From the NCBI GenBank assembly GCA_029279965.1, contig JAJUHJ010000017.1, positions 1 through 37,290 on the forward strand: DNA of 37,290 nt, written 5' to 3'. The notes under the pieces are model-generated. The model did no database searches. It was not told the origin of the DNA and saw only the letters and a list, made by a program, of their open reading frames with translations. The stretch comes from Phyllobacteriaceae bacterium. GTDB taxonomy: Bacteria; Pseudomonadota; Alphaproteobacteria; Rhizobiales; Rhizobiaceae. This document shows, in pieces, positions 8,609 to 17,934 of the stretch. The translations under genes and the position numbers were made by a program. How positions within the stretch are numbered: the first letter of the stretch is position 1; each line of letters starts with the position of its first letter.

Positions 8609-9598
8609 ATGGTCCGGGCAGACGAAGATCGATCAAGGGACACGGATCGCGGCCGTGAAGCGACCACGCCCTCCCAGATCCCGGTTGCCGGCTGGAAGGA
8701 CATCGCGTGGCGCGTCGCGCATGAGATTGTAGAGGACCGGGTGCTGTTGATCGCAGCCGGGGTTACCTTCTACCTGATCCTTGCACTTTTCCCGGCATTG
8801 GCCGCGTTCATTTCGCTCTACGGCCTGTTCGCCGATCCGGCAGACATCGCCGGTCACCTCTCCTATCTCGCCGCATTGCTGCCGTCTGCCGGACTCGACA
8901 TCATCCGGCAGCAACTCCAGTCTCTGGCCAGCCAGGACAGCGGCTCGCTGCGCATCGGCGTCATTATCGGGCTTGCCGTTGCGCTCTGGAGCGCGAATGG
9001 CGGGGTCAAAGCACTCTTCGAAGCCATGAACGTCGCCTACGAAGAAAGGGAAAAGCGCTCGTTCCTGCGCTTGAACCTGGTCTCCATGACCTTCACTCTA
9101 GCGACGATCCTGGCCGCGATCGTCCTCATTCTGGCGGCGGGAATACTTCCGACGGTGCTTGCATTTCTGCGTGTTGATCGCTGGGCGGAGCTGCTGTTTG
9201 CAATCTTGCGATGGCCAGTATTGCTGCTCATCGCCCTTGCAGGGATTGCCGCGCTCTATCGCTTCGGACCGAGCAGAACGCGGGCGAAGTGGCGGTGGCT
9301 CAGTTGGGGCGCCGTGCTCGCGGTTCTTGTCTGGACAGCGGCGTCCCTGGCCTTTTCCTTCTACCTGCGCAATTTCGCCGATTACAATGCCACCTATGGG
9401 ACCTTGGGGGCGGCGATCGGACTGATGATGTGGATCTGGATATCCACGGCAATTCTCATCGTCGGAGCCGAGATAAACGCGGAGATGGAACATCAGACAG
9501 CCCACGATTCGACGGTTGGCGAACCGAAGCCGCGCGGCGAGAGGGGCGCCGTCGTTGCCGATACGCTTGGGCGTACTTCCGAAGAAGCCTCGAGATGA
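8609..9598 (+). CDS. YihY/BrkB family inner-membrane protein
   Basis: A 329-residue integral membrane protein of the YihY/BrkB family (formerly mislabelled ribonuclease BN). About 35 polar N-terminal residues precede the core. The family pattern is seen in AAGVTFYLILALFPALAAFISLYG (helix 1, written here only as a landmark across 51-74), GLAVALWSANGGVKALFEAMN with its conserved NxAY-like segment, RFGPSR, and the last helix pair near IGLMMWIWISTAILIVGAE. Roughly six helices are visible. The start has a strong AGGAGG site nine bases upstream. The molecular function of the family is not settled. The C-terminal tail is polar and probably cytoplasmic. Confidence 0.92.
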   Translation: MVRADEDRSRDTDRGREATTPSQIPVAGWKDIAWRVAHEIVEDRVLLIAAGVTFYLILALFPALAAFISLYGLFADPADIAGHLSYLAALLPSAGLDIIRQQLQSLASQDSGSLRIGVIIGLAVALWSANGGVKALFEAMNVAYEEREKRSFLRLNLVSMTFTLATILAAIVLILAAGILPTVLAFLRVDRWAELLFAILRWPVLLLIALAGIAALYRFGPSRTRAKWRWLSWGAVLAVLVWTAASLAFSFYLRNFADYNATYGTLGAAIGLMMWIWISTAILIVGAEINAEMEHQTAHDSTVGEPKPRGERGAVVADTLGRTSEEASR

Positions 9599-9645
9599 CG
9601 GCAACACTGTCAAATGATCGGCACATTGCCGGCTTGCCGGATCTA

Positions 9646-9732
9646 TGGTGCGGGTGGTCGGACTCGAACCGACACTCTGTCACCAGAAACGGATTTTGAA
9701 TCCGTCGCGTCTACCAGTTCCGCCACACCCGC
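9646..9732 (-). tRNA. tRNA-Leu(CAA)
   Basis: An 87-nt class II tRNA on the minus strand. The acceptor stem GCGGGTG pairs with CACCCGC, followed by discriminator A and an encoded CCA (9646-9648). The anticodon stem ACGGA/TCCGT encloses the loop TTCAAAA, giving anticodon CAA, which reads UUG leucine codons. A D-arm with GGTAGACGC, a long variable arm typical of tRNA-Leu and a T-arm GTTCGAGTCC are present. Confidence 0.97.
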
Positions 9733-9771
9733 TCGTGTCGCACCGCTATTAAAATGAGCGGTCGGGCGCGG

Positions 9772-9799
9772 ACTATACGGTCAGGCACGGCCACGTCAA
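9772..9799 (-). promoter_or_regulatory. Sigma-70-type promoter of tRNA-Leu
   Basis: On the minus strand TTGACG (9799-9794) and TATAGT (9777-9772) are separated by 16 bp. The -10 box ends about 40 nt before the mature tRNA 5' end, a normal leader length. This is among the best consensus matches in the window. Confidence 0.65.
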
Positions 9800-9960
9800 C
9801 ACTTCACAACGCCTGGCCGCATTTTCAGGCGGGTGAAATACAGAACCGCAGGGGAGACGGGGATCGAGGCAAAACCCGAGCGATCGTGGGCGCATTCCGT
9901 TCTACTCCGTTGCGCCGCGTCCACACCCCGGTTACATAGGGTCACCACCGGGACCAGTTC

Positions 9961-10542
9961 ATGCTTCGCAAACTTTACGACTTCACCATGGCACTCGCAG
10001 CAACGCGCCATGCTGAGAGGGGATTGGCCGGCGTTTCCTTCATCGAGAGCTCGGTGTTCCCCATCCCGCCGGATGTCCTGCTCATCCCCATGGTGCTCGC
10101 GGAACGGGCGAAATGGCTGCGCTACGCTTTCGTCTGCACGGTTTCCTCCGTGCTTGGCGCCCTGCTCGGCTACTTCATCGGCGCGTTTCTCTACGAAACC
10201 GTGGGCGAAGCGGTGCTGCGGTTCTACGGCAAGGAAGATGCTTTCCAGGAGGTCGCTGCCTGGTACAATAGCTGGGGCGGCTGGGGCGTTCTCTTTGCCG
10301 CCATCACGCCGTTTCCTTACAAGGTGCTTACCATCTTCTCCGGAGCTACCGGCCTCAACATTCCGGTTTTTATTCTCGTGTCGATCCTCGGGCGCGGCCT
10401 GCGTTTCTTTCTGGTCGCCTGGCTGCTCTATCAGTTCGGCCCGCCCATTCGCACGTTCATCGAAAAGAACCTGGGGCTTCTTTTCACCCTGTTCATGGTT
10501 TTGCTGATCGGCGGCTTCATCGCCGTCCGCTATGTCTTCTGA
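9961..10542 (+). CDS. YqaA/DedA-type (VTT domain) membrane protein
   Basis: A 193-residue membrane protein of the YqaA branch of the DedA/VTT superfamily, whose members are linked to lipid-carrier flipping and envelope integrity. It shows the family pattern FIESSVFPIPPDVLLIPM (re-entrant region with Glu and two prolines), then GALLGYFIGAFLYE, the second re-entrant loop FAAITPFPYKVLTIFSGA, and C-terminal hydrophobic helices. The stop is 9 bp before dsbB, so the two genes are very likely co-transcribed, a pairing I know from other rhizobia. The ribosome-binding site is weak (CCGGGACC). Confidence 0.88.
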   Translation: MLRKLYDFTMALAATRHAERGLAGVSFIESSVFPIPPDVLLIPMVLAERAKWLRYAFVCTVSSVLGALLGYFIGAFLYETVGEAVLRFYGKEDAFQEVAAWYNSWGGWGVLFAAITPFPYKVLTIFSGATGLNIPVFILVSILGRGLRFFLVAWLLYQFGPPIRTFIEKNLGLLFTLFMVLLIGGFIAVRYVF

Positions 10543-10551
10543 CGAGGCTCA

Positions 10552-11055
10552 ATGACACTTACCGCTCCCACGGGAAGGCTCCACACGCTCACGGCGATTT
10601 TCCTTACACTTGCAATGACGGTAACTGTCGGCACCGCGCTCGGTTTCCAGCACATCGGAGGCTTCATTCCCTGCAAGTTGTGTCTGGAGCAGCGCATCCC
10701 CTATTATTTGGGAATCCCGGTGGTGCTTCTCGCGGCAATCTCCGGTGCGCTGCGCTGGACACCCGTTCTGACACGCGGCCTGCTCCTCGTTGGTGGTGGC
10801 CTGATGCTGTGGGGGCTTTGGCTCGGCGGCTATCACGCGGGCGTGGAATGGGGCTGGTGGGCAGGCCCGGCCGATTGTGGCGTGGTTGCTGCTCCGTCGA
10901 ATTCGGGCAGTCTGCTCGACCAACTCAATGCGGTGGTGCCGCCATCATGCGACGAGGCGGCAGGCCGCTTTCTCGGGCTCTCGTTTGCGGGCTGGAATGT
11001 GATTGCCAGCGCGCTCCTTGCTGCCATCGCACTGCGGGCTGCGTTCCGGCGCTGA
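10552..11055 (+). CDS. dsbB: Disulfide bond formation protein DsbB
   Basis: DsbB is the inner-membrane quinone reductase that reoxidises periplasmic DsbA. This 167-residue protein has four predicted membrane helices, the first periplasmic cysteine pair in PCKLCLEQR (C41, C44) and a second pair in the larger loop (C109 in GPADCG and C133 in VPPSCDE), which is the normal DsbB layout. The arginine after the first pair, needed for quinone interaction in E. coli DsbB, is present in EQR. A GAGG element lies just before the ATG. The close spacing to yqaA suggests coupled expression. No dsbA is in this window. Confidence 0.93.
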   Translation: MTLTAPTGRLHTLTAIFLTLAMTVTVGTALGFQHIGGFIPCKLCLEQRIPYYLGIPVVLLAAISGALRWTPVLTRGLLLVGGGLMLWGLWLGGYHAGVEWGWWAGPADCGVVAAPSNSGSLLDQLNAVVPPSCDEAAGRFLGLSFAGWNVIASALLAAIALRAAFRR

Positions 11056-11098
11056 CCCCCATCCGCATCGCTTCGATCGCAAACCTTGGGACGGTGCG

Positions 11099-11656
11099 CT
11101 ACGGCTCCAGCTCGACGTCCCAGTAAAGGTAGTCCAACCAGCTTTCGTGCAGATAGTTGGGCGGAAACAGGCGCCCATTCTTGTGCAGGTCGAACACAGT
11201 CGGCTGAAATGGCTTTTGGTGCGGCCACATCTTCGCCTGCGCCGGCATCAAACCGCCTTTTTTCAAATTGCAGGGCGAACAGGCGGCAACGACATTTTCC
11301 CACGAAGTGATGCCGCCATGCCTGCGGGGCACCACATGATCGAAGGTCAACTCTTCGCGCGCACCGCAATACTGGCATGCGAAACGGTCGCGCAGAAACA
11401 CGTTGAATCGGGTAAACGCGGGATAGCGCGAAGGCTTCACATAGCTCTTGAGGCTGATGACGCTGGGAAGCTTCATCGTGAAAGACGGTGAGGAAACCGC
11501 CTGCTCGTATTCGGCGACGATGTTGACGCGATCGAGAAACACAGCCTTGATTGCGTCCTGCCACGACCACAGCGACAGGGGATAGTAGCTGAGAGGGCGA
11601 TAGTCCGCATTGAGCACCAGAGCGGGCATTCCCTCCGGCGAAACTGCGATCGTCAC
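11099..11656 (-). CDS. HNH endonuclease family protein
   Basis: A 185-residue protein read from GTG 11656, supported by AGGAG ten bases upstream and by similarity of the first residues to rhizobial homologues; a longer frame to 11719 has no family match. The N-terminal part has the conserved LNADYRPLSYYPLSLWSW block. The HNH domain follows: FLRDRFACQYCG, LTFDHVVPRRHGG, WENVVAACSPCNLKKG, giving two Cys pairs for structural zinc and the DH catalytic motif. This family is conserved in Rhizobiales as a chromosomal gene, often beside dsbB, not as part of a restriction or mobile system here. The biological role is unknown. Confidence 0.9.
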   Translation of the reverse strand: MTIAVSPEGMPALVLNADYRPLSYYPLSLWSWQDAIKAVFLDRVNIVAEYEQAVSSPSFTMKLPSVISLKSYVKPSRYPAFTRFNVFLRDRFACQYCGAREELTFDHVVPRRHGGITSWENVVAACSPCNLKKGGLMPAQAKMWPHQKPFQPTVFDLHKNGRLFPPNYLHESWLDYLYWDVELEP

Positions 11657-11879
11657 GTCTTCGAGACTCCTGCTATAGTATTTTGCAGCCAGATTGGAGC
11701 ATCTGACATCCGCATACATGCGGAGAACAAAAAGATAGAACGTTACACATCCAGACGGACGCTCGGCGCTCCAGGCAGTTCGATCAGCGGCAATAGTTTA
11801 CGCCCGTGATGACAGGAATGTGAAGCACATATTGTTTTGGCGTTGCCGCGGCGGCGAAATCGTCCGATACGGTGCTGAT

Positions 11880-12524
11880 TCAAGCGGCTGGAGCGGCTTC
11901 CCACCCGCGCATTTCACGATAATAGGCCCAGAACAGCCGAGCGGCGACAGCACGCCACGGGCTCCATGATTCGGCGATTCGGGCGAGTTTTTCCGCATTC
12001 GGGCGTGATTCGAGACCGAAGGCATGGGCGACCGCCGCTTGCAGGGCAATATCTCCGGCCGGGAAAATATCGGCATGACCCGCCGCCACCAGCAGGTAAA
12101 CCTGGGCCGTCCACGGTCCCACGCCAGGCATACCCGTCAAGGCCGCGATCGCCTGCTCCGCCGGAAGCTCGCCAAGAACATCAAGATTGACGGCTTTCTC
12201 CCGGACCGCCGATGCAAGCGCGACAAGCGCGCGCTGCTTTGCCCGGGACAAACCTGCACCCGCCATTGCATTTTCGTTTGCGGTGAGAATGGCATCCGGC
12301 GTCAACGGGTCTGCCAGCCGGCAGAGCCTGCCGAAGATCGCATCCGCACTCGCACGCGAAACCTGCTGCGACACAATCACGGAGGCGAGACTGTGAAACC
12401 CCGCCTGGCTCCGCCTGAGTGGCACAACGCCGGCAGCCGCGCGCACAGTTTCCAGCCGGCGATCCATCAAGACAAGCGCATCCAGACCGCGCGCGATGTC
12501 GTCGGCTGTTTCGACGCGGTCCAT
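11880..12524 (-). CDS. DNA-3-methyladenine glycosylase II (AlkA-like, HhH-GPD)
   Basis: This 214-residue enzyme excises alkylated bases in base-excision repair. It has the HhH-GPD core: IVSQQVS, an AGLSRAKQRAL helix, the helix-hairpin-helix LTGMPGVGPWTA (about 129-140), and the catalytic aspartate D158 in FPAGDIALQ. It lacks the N-terminal domain of E. coli AlkA and so resembles the shorter AlkA/MAG type common in alphaproteobacteria. AAGGAG six bases ahead of the ATG supports the start. It is divergent from gluQ, with 165 bp between starts. No Ada or other alkylation-response gene is adjacent. Confidence 0.93.
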   Translation of the reverse strand: MDRVETADDIARGLDALVLMDRRLETVRAAAGVVPLRRSQAGFHSLASVIVSQQVSRASADAIFGRLCRLADPLTPDAILTANENAMAGAGLSRAKQRALVALASAVREKAVNLDVLGELPAEQAIAALTGMPGVGPWTAQVYLLVAAGHADIFPAGDIALQAAVAHAFGLESRPNAEKLARIAESWSPWRAVAARLFWAYYREMRGWEAAPAA

Positions 12525-12689
12525 CGGTTCTCCTTGCGCGTGGCGGACGAAAACTGAAGCAATACGACGATTGCATTGGCTTCAGCTTCTGAGCTACCCA
12601 AATTTCTGCAACGCCGGGTCATTCCGCCCGGCTGCTAAATGTTCTACCAATGCGGCGATGGTCGTCGCAATCCACTTCTTGCCCGCACG

Positions 12690-13580
12690 ATGACGGTTCC
12701 TGTCTTCCGTTTCGCGCCAAGCTCCAATGGCGCGCTGCATCTCGGGCATGCCTATTCCGCGCTGCTCAACGCCTCCCTCGCCGGGGCAGCGGGCGGACGT
12801 TTTCTTCTGCGCATCGAGGACATCGACACGACCCGTTGCACACCGGAACTGGAGAACCAGATCTACCACGATCTTGCCTGGCTCGGCCTTCAATGGGAAA
12901 CGCCGGTGCGGCGGCAATCGCAACATATGGATGATTATACCCAGGCGCTGGAACGCCTCATCGAAGCGGAAATCGTCTACCCCTCCTTCATGAGCCGTCA
13001 GGATGTGCGCGGCTACATCGCCGAAAGCGAAGCGCGCGGACACGCCTGGCCGCGCGATCCGGACGGAGCCCCGCTCTTTCCGCCTGTTGACAGGGATCGT
13101 CCGCCCTCCGACCGCCGACGGCGCATGGAAGAGGGTGAACCGTTCGCGTGGCGGCTCGACATGAACGCAGCCACCGCACATGTGGCAGGCCCCATCTCAT
13201 GGGAGGAAAGCGGCGACGGCCCCGATGGAGAGACGGGGCGCATCACCGCCCGCCCCGAAATATGGGGCGATGTGATCATCGCACGCAAGGAAATGCCGAC
13301 CAGCTACCATCTTTCCGTGGTGGTGGACGACGCGTTGCAGGGCATAACGCATGTCGTGCGCGGCCGCGATCTTTTTCATGCCACCGCCGTCCATCGGCTC
13401 CTACAAGAGCTGCTGGGCCTGCCGGTGCCGCATTATCATCACCACACCCTGATCCTCGACGAGGATGGGCGCAAGCTTTCCAAAAGCCGAGGTGATACCG
13501 GTATCGCCGCCCTGCGCGCGGCTGGCGCCACTCCCGCCGATATCGCGCGTATTGTGGGTATCGCGCCTGCTGTGCGTTGA
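12690..13580 (+). CDS. gluQRS: Glutamyl-Q tRNA(Asp) synthetase
   Basis: This enzyme activates glutamate and attaches it to the queuosine base of tRNA-Asp rather than to a tRNA 3' end. The 296-residue product has the class I catalytic fold: FAPSSNGALHLGHAY (HIGH-type HLGH), FLLRIEDIDTTR, and KLSKS (262-266) near the C-terminus. It lacks the anticodon-binding domain of GltX, which is the hallmark of GluQRS. I chose ATG 12690 because TVPVFRFAPS is where family homologues begin; a longer frame starts at 12639. Neither start has a good ribosome-binding site. A copy of the intergenic palindromic repeat follows the stop. Confidence 0.93.
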   Translation: MTVPVFRFAPSSNGALHLGHAYSALLNASLAGAAGGRFLLRIEDIDTTRCTPELENQIYHDLAWLGLQWETPVRRQSQHMDDYTQALERLIEAEIVYPSFMSRQDVRGYIAESEARGHAWPRDPDGAPLFPPVDRDRPPSDRRRRMEEGEPFAWRLDMNAATAHVAGPISWEESGDGPDGETGRITARPEIWGDVIIARKEMPTSYHLSVVVDDALQGITHVVRGRDLFHATAVHRLLQELLGLPVPHYHHHTLILDEDGRKLSKSRGDTGIAALRAAGATPADIARIVGIAPAVR

Positions 13581-13583
13581 GGG

Positions 13584-13679
13584 TCTACAGCATCGGCCGA
13601 AAATCTGAATCGATTTTCGGAAGCACGATGCGCCGATTCAATTCGATAGCGTGTGCGTCCAGAAGGACCCCGGCGCGCT
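13584..13679 (+). repeat. Intergenic palindromic repeat, copy A
   Basis: A hairpin CCGAAAATC-tgaat-CGATTTTCGG (about 13597-13620) is preceded by ACAGCATCGG and followed by AAGCACGATGCG and a GTGTGCGTCC segment. It matches copy B at 33674-33779 in inverted orientation almost base for base over about 50 bp. It fills the space between two convergent genes. Confidence 0.8.
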
Positions 13680-15213
13680 AGCCGCTTGAGGCACTGCCCC
13701 AGGCTTCCAGCGCCTCCTGAAAGATGCGGTTGCCCGGCGCACCCTTTTCGAGTGTGATCAGTGCCCGGCGGCCCGAACTGTAGACGAGCGGAATGTCTAT
13801 CCAGCTTTCCCGCCGCAGCAAAGTAGAGTTTGTCTCCACATCGGCCGGGTTGTCACTAAGCGCTATCAGGAAGAATCCATCGGCGATTTTTGCTGGGATG
13901 CCGAGCAATGGGCTTCCGGTGTCCTGTTCGTTGCGCTTCATCGCCATACGCAAAACCTGATTTACACCTCCCCCAGGAAAATTCTCAGGAGTCAAGAAGA
14001 TCAGTTCGACAATGTGGCTTGCTGGCAGCGATTGGTCGACATTGCGTCGGATTGTCAGCCTCAGTTGAACGCCCCGCTCGGGGATTGTCGCCTCGGCATG
14101 AATGGTGGGTTCCGGCGGTAGATTGTCGCCGGGCGATTCCTGCGTGATCGACCACACGACCGAACCGTTGTTGGCCGAGCCCTCAGCAACGCTCGTGCGC
14201 TCCTCGTAAAAAATCGCGCTCTGCCCCACGCTGGTCCCTTCATCCGCCTGCTGCGCGGGCGCGGCATCGCTGCGGGTAGCGGCGGCAACGGACCGGCCCT
14301 CGCCGAGGCCAGGATTGCCATCCGCCGGCCCCGGATCCACCTCACTCCCGTCGGGGAGCAGGCGCTGCGTGAATTTTTGCTGTTGCTCCGGTGACGCTGA
14401 GGCATCAGCCTCGCTGGCGCTCCCCTCCGTTTGCTCACCGGATCCCTCATCCCGCTGACCGGCACCTTCCTCCGGTTCCTCCGAGGAGCCTCCCCCGGCA
14501 AAGGCGACCACATCCCCGAAACTGTCGAAACCGGCCACTTGCGCCAGATTGTCCCGGTAGAGCCATCCCCCAAAGCCGAGGCCGGCGACAATCAGAAGCA
14601 GCACCAGCAGCGGAACAACCCAGCCGAAACCACGGCGAGCAGGCTGCACCGCCGCCGGACGCTGCGGCAAACCATCTTCGGCGGGCGAGGCTTCCTCCGC
14701 CAATACGGGATCTTCGTCCCGCCAATCGGATGTCTCATGAAAGTCCTGCGCTGGAATGGCGGCGGGATCTTCAGCGTCCTCTCGCCATCCCCCATCTTCC
14801 GAGGTTTCCTCGTGCAGATCAGGTTCCTCGACAATCGGCGCCGCGCCAGCCTCCGGCTCGGCAAGTACCGGATCGGACATCTCCCCACCCCGAGGGGCGG
14901 AACCTTGTGCCTCTACCGCAACGTCCGCGTTGTGTATCGTCGATCTATTGAGTTCGGCCAGCAGGCTCTCAAGCTCATCTTCGGGCTCCTGCGGCGTTTC
15001 CGCGGGAGCATATTCCGCCTCGACCTTCGCAATGGCTTCCTCGAGCTGTCCTTTCTGGTGCGCGACGAGCTCCGGGGAGGGAGGCGTGGGGGCCGACGCC
15101 AGCTTTGCTTCGATTGTCGCCCGTGCCTTGTTGTAAATGGTTTCGCGCGCTTCGGGCGTGTTGTCCTTCAGCGCCTCGACCGCTCTTCGCAAAACCCCAG
15201 CAAAATCCGCCAT
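13678..15213 (-). CDS. Conserved-looking single-pass membrane protein of unknown function
   Basis: A 511-residue protein read from ATG 15213 (GGAAAC upstream; the frame extends 15 codons more). Residues 1-70 are helical and charged (FAGVLRRAVEALKDNTPEAR, then KARATIEAKLAS and a Glu/Ala-rich stretch that may form a coiled coil). Residues 70-190 are acidic and low-complexity. One membrane helix spans about 196-218 (VVPLLVLLLIVAGLGF), so the N-terminus is probably cytoplasmic. A second low-complexity acidic linker leads to a folded C-terminal region from about 320 to 511 with alternating hydrophobic strands (VWSITQES, QLRLTIRRN, HIVELIFLTPENFPGG, DGFFLIALS, WIDIPLVYSSGRRALITLEKG). The stop falls in copy A of the intergenic repeat. 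I do not recognise a named family, although the arrangement resembles Rhizobiales proteins annotated only as hypothetical. Confidence 0.85.
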   Translation of the reverse strand: MADFAGVLRRAVEALKDNTPEARETIYNKARATIEAKLASAPTPPSPELVAHQKGQLEEAIAKVEAEYAPAETPQEPEDELESLLAELNRSTIHNADVAVEAQGSAPRGGEMSDPVLAEPEAGAAPIVEEPDLHEETSEDGGWREDAEDPAAIPAQDFHETSDWRDEDPVLAEEASPAEDGLPQRPAAVQPARRGFGWVVPLLVLLLIVAGLGFGGWLYRDNLAQVAGFDSFGDVVAFAGGGSSEEPEEGAGQRDEGSGEQTEGSASEADASASPEQQQKFTQRLLPDGSEVDPGPADGNPGLGEGRSVAAATRSDAAPAQQADEGTSVGQSAIFYEERTSVAEGSANNGSVVWSITQESPGDNLPPEPTIHAEATIPERGVQLRLTIRRNVDQSLPASHIVELIFLTPENFPGGGVNQVLRMAMKRNEQDTGSPLLGIPAKIADGFFLIALSDNPADVETNSTLLRRESWIDIPLVYSSGRRALITLEKGAPGNRIFQEALEAWGSASSG

Positions 15214-15448
15214 TGTTGTTTCCGTTCCGCTCTCGCGCCCGCATCTACGGCGATGCATTCACACCGCCGCCCTTACCCCACGCTTTGCTGCACCCGTGCG
15301 ATGCCGGGTGATGGCACCCTGGCTGCCAAGATGCCCTAACTCACCCGCAACTTGCACGAAATTATGGTGCTTCGGCAACCATCCGGCGTGGAATTCGCAT
15401 TTCAGGCATCGCGCCTTCGAAACGATCACAGAACGCGTCACTTCAAAG

Positions 15449-16747
15449 TCAATCCTGAAAAGGATCCGTCACAAGAATGGCGTCCTCACGTTCAGGGCTG
15501 GTGGAAAGAATCGCAACGGGTGCGCCAATCAGCTCCTCGATATGCCGCACATATTTGACGGCCTGAGCGGGCAGGTCGTTCCAGCTTCGCGCCCCTTGCG
15601 TGGTTGTTTTCCAGCCTTCGAGTGTCTCATAGATCGGCTCGAGACGGGCCTGTGCACCCTGGCTGGCGGGTAGATAGTCTATCGTGCGCCCGTCCAGCCG
15701 GTAGCCGGTGCACACCTTGATCTCGTCCAGCCCGTCGAGCACATCGAGTTTGGTGAGCGCGATACCATTCATCCCATTTGTCACCACGGCCTGGCGCACC
15801 AGCACGGCATCGAACCAGCCACAACGGCGTTTGCGCCCGGTGACAGTGCCGAACTCGCGACCATGCGTGCCGAGAAACTCACCGATCTCGCCTTCCTGCT
15901 CGGTGGGAAACGGACCTTCGCCCACCCGCGTCGTGTACGCTTTGGTGATGCCGAGCACATAGCCCACGGCATCCGGACCGAGACCGGACCCGGTCGCTGC
16001 CTGGCCAGCAACGGTGTTGGACGAGGTGACGAACGGATAGGTGCCGTGATCGATGTCGAGGAGCGTGCCCTGCGCACCCTCAAAAAGAATGCGCTGCCCT
16101 GCCCGCCGCGCATCATCGAGAATCTTCCATACACGGTCGACAAAGGGCAGCACCTTATCGGCGACCGAAGAAAGCTCATCCATGATCGCAGCATGCGAAA
16201 CCTCCGCATGTCCAAGACCTCGACGCAGCGCGTTGTGATGGGTCAGGAGCCGGTCGATCTTGGCCGGCAGCGTCTCCATATTCGCCAGATCCATCGCGCG
16301 AATTGCGCGCCGCCCCACCTTGTCCTCGTAAGCAGGGCCGATGCCGCGGCGCGTGGTCCCGATCTTCGTGCCCGAATCCGATGCCGCATCCTCGCGAAAT
16401 CCGTCGAGCTCGCGATGCAGAGACAGGATCAGAGCGGTGTTCTCCGCAATTTTCAAATTCTGCGGCGAAACGGACACGCCCTGTTTTTCAAGCCTCTCGA
16501 TCTCGGCCACGAAAGCATGGGGATCGAAAACGACGCCATTGCCGATCACGGAAAGCTTGCCCTCGCGCACGACGCCCGAAGGCAGCAGCGAAAGCTTGAA
16601 GCTCACACCGTCGATGACGAGGGTGTGGCCGGCATTGTGCCCACCCTGGAATCGCACCACCACGTCGGCCCGCTCCGACAGCCAGTCGACGATTTTCCCC
16701 TTGCCTTCATCGCCCCATTGGGAGCCGACGACCACCACATTCGCCAT
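15449..16747 (-). CDS. purA: Adenylosuccinate synthetase
   Basis: PurA joins IMP and aspartate with GTP hydrolysis, the first committed step to AMP. The 432-residue protein has the usual length. Motifs: [16 protein letters not shown] (P-loop and catalytic Asp), GGHNAGHT (catalytic His), [47 protein letters not shown] and [15 protein letters not shown] seven bases ahead of the ATG supports the start. It is divergent from the EamA gene, sharing a 198-bp upstream region. A short hairpin (CGGGC/GCCCG near 16764-16779) sits in its leader; its meaning is unclear. Confidence 0.98.
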   Translation of the reverse strand: MANVVVVGSQWGDEGKGKIVDWLSERADVVVRFQGGHNAGHTLVIDGVSFKLSLLPSGVVREGKLSVIGNGVVFDPHAFVAEIERLEKQGVSVSPQNLKIAENTALILSLHRELDGFREDAASDSGTKIGTTRRGIGPAYEDKVGRRAIRAMDLANMETLPAKIDRLLTHHNALRRGLGHAEVSHAAIMDELSSVADKVLPFVDRVWKILDDARRAGQRILFEGAQGTLLDIDHGTYPFVTSSNTVAGQAATGSGLGPDAVGYVLGITKAYTTRVGEGPFPTEQEGEIGEFLGTHGREFGTVTGRKRRCGWFDAVLVRQAVVTNGMNGIALTKLDVLDGLDEIKVCTGYRLDGRTIDYLPASQGAQARLEPIYETLEGWKTTTQGARSWNDLPAQAVKYVRHIEELIGAPVAILSTSPEREDAILVTDPFQD

Positions 16748-16945
16748 CGAAAATCCTTTCTATCGGGCGAGGCTGCCCGAGGCCTACGGAAAACCACCGG
16801 CTCTATAGCGCTACAGAACGGCCGATGCGAGCCCTTCACTTGGTCAATGAGGTCTCTTTCGCCGGTTTTTCTTGTTTTCCATCAATTTACGGGCCAGCAT
16901 TGAGCGAATAGCTCGATCTCCTACCACATTTCCTGCACAGGCTTC

Positions 16946-17872
16946 ATGCACAACACCGCTTATGTCATTTTGCTGCTGACCACGCTCTTTTGGGGCGGGA
17001 ACACGGTAGCCGGAAAGCTGGCTGTCGACCATGTCTCTCCATTCGCACTGACAACGCTGCGATGGGCGCTTGCCTTTGCACTCGTCCTTCCCTTCGCCTG
17101 GAAGCCTTTGCGCAGGGACTGGCCACGCATCCGCCCGGCCCTGCCATTGCTCGTCATCCTCGGCACGGTAGGCTTCACCCTCTTCAATGCCGCCCTTTAC
17201 ACTGCGCTCACCTACACTTCGGCGGTGAACGTCTCCATCGAGCAGGCGGCCGTCCCGATGGTCATCATCCTGTTGAACTTCGTGGTTTTTCGCGTGCGCG
17301 CGACATGGCTCCAACTGGTCGGCTTCGTCCTGTCGCTCATCGGAGTCGTCCTGACAGCCAGTCATGGCGACCTGTCACGCCTGACGGCACTCGATCTCAA
17401 CGCGGGCGACCTGTTGATGATGTTTGCGGTGGTGCTCTATGGCGGCTACACAGTGGCTCTGCGTTTCAAGCCGGACATCCACTGGCTGAGCATGATCACC
17501 ATCCTCTCCGCCGCGGCCTTTGTGTCCTCACTGCCCTTCCTTGCATGGGAGCACGGGAGCGATAGCCTGATCGTCCCCGATCGGCGCGGGTGGCTCGTCA
17601 TCCTCTACACCGCCATCTTTCCATCGGTTCTGGCGCAGGTTTTCTACATCCGTGGCAACGAATTGATCGGCGCCAACCGCGCCGGCCTCTTCGTCAATCT
17701 GGTGCCCATTTTCGGCACGCTGCTTTCGGTATTGATCCTGGGCGAAGCGTTCCGGCTGTATCATGCCCTGGCGATCGTGCTGGTGTTCTGTGGCATCTGG
17801 CTGGCCGAATATAGCGGCCGGAAGAGCGTGGGTGCAGCGCCGCGCGTGCGGGCAGCGGTGAACGGCTCCTGA
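16946..17872 (+). CDS. EamA/DMT family transporter
   Basis: A 308-residue drug/metabolite transporter-type permease with two EamA repeats and about ten membrane helices. The first repeat begins LLTTLFWGGNTVAGKLAVDHVSPFALTTLRW, which carries the conserved WGGN and R of EamA (shown over about 8-39 in two pieces: LLTTLFWGGNTVAGK and HVSPFALTTLRW). The second repeat has GDLLMMFAVVLYGGY and later ANRAGLFVNLVPIFGTLLSV. A positively charged C-terminus is cytoplasmic. Substrate cannot be told from sequence; members export amino acids, nucleosides or other metabolites. It is convergent with serA, with a shared terminator. Confidence 0.9.
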   Translation: MHNTAYVILLLTTLFWGGNTVAGKLAVDHVSPFALTTLRWALAFALVLPFAWKPLRRDWPRIRPALPLLVILGTVGFTLFNAALYTALTYTSAVNVSIEQAAVPMVIILLNFVVFRVRATWLQLVGFVLSLIGVVLTASHGDLSRLTALDLNAGDLLMMFAVVLYGGYTVALRFKPDIHWLSMITILSAAAFVSSLPFLAWEHGSDSLIVPDRRGWLVILYTAIFPSVLAQVFYIRGNELIGANRAGLFVNLVPIFGTLLSVLILGEAFRLYHALAIVLVFCGIWLAEYSGRKSVGAAPRVRAAVNGS

Positions 17873-17882
17873 ACTCCCGTGA

Positions 17883-17919
17883 GACAAAAAGGCGCGGGCG
17901 ACTGCCCGCACCTCTTGTC
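17883..17919. terminator. Bidirectional terminator between the EamA gene and serA
   Basis: GCGGGC-gact-GCCCGC is extended by GG/CC and by outer GACAA/TTGTC pairs. On the minus strand the stem is followed by TTTTTGTC, a proper T-tract for serA. On the plus strand it lies just after the EamA stop. Confidence 0.8.
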
Positions 17920-17934
17920 GTGTGTTCGCCCGCG

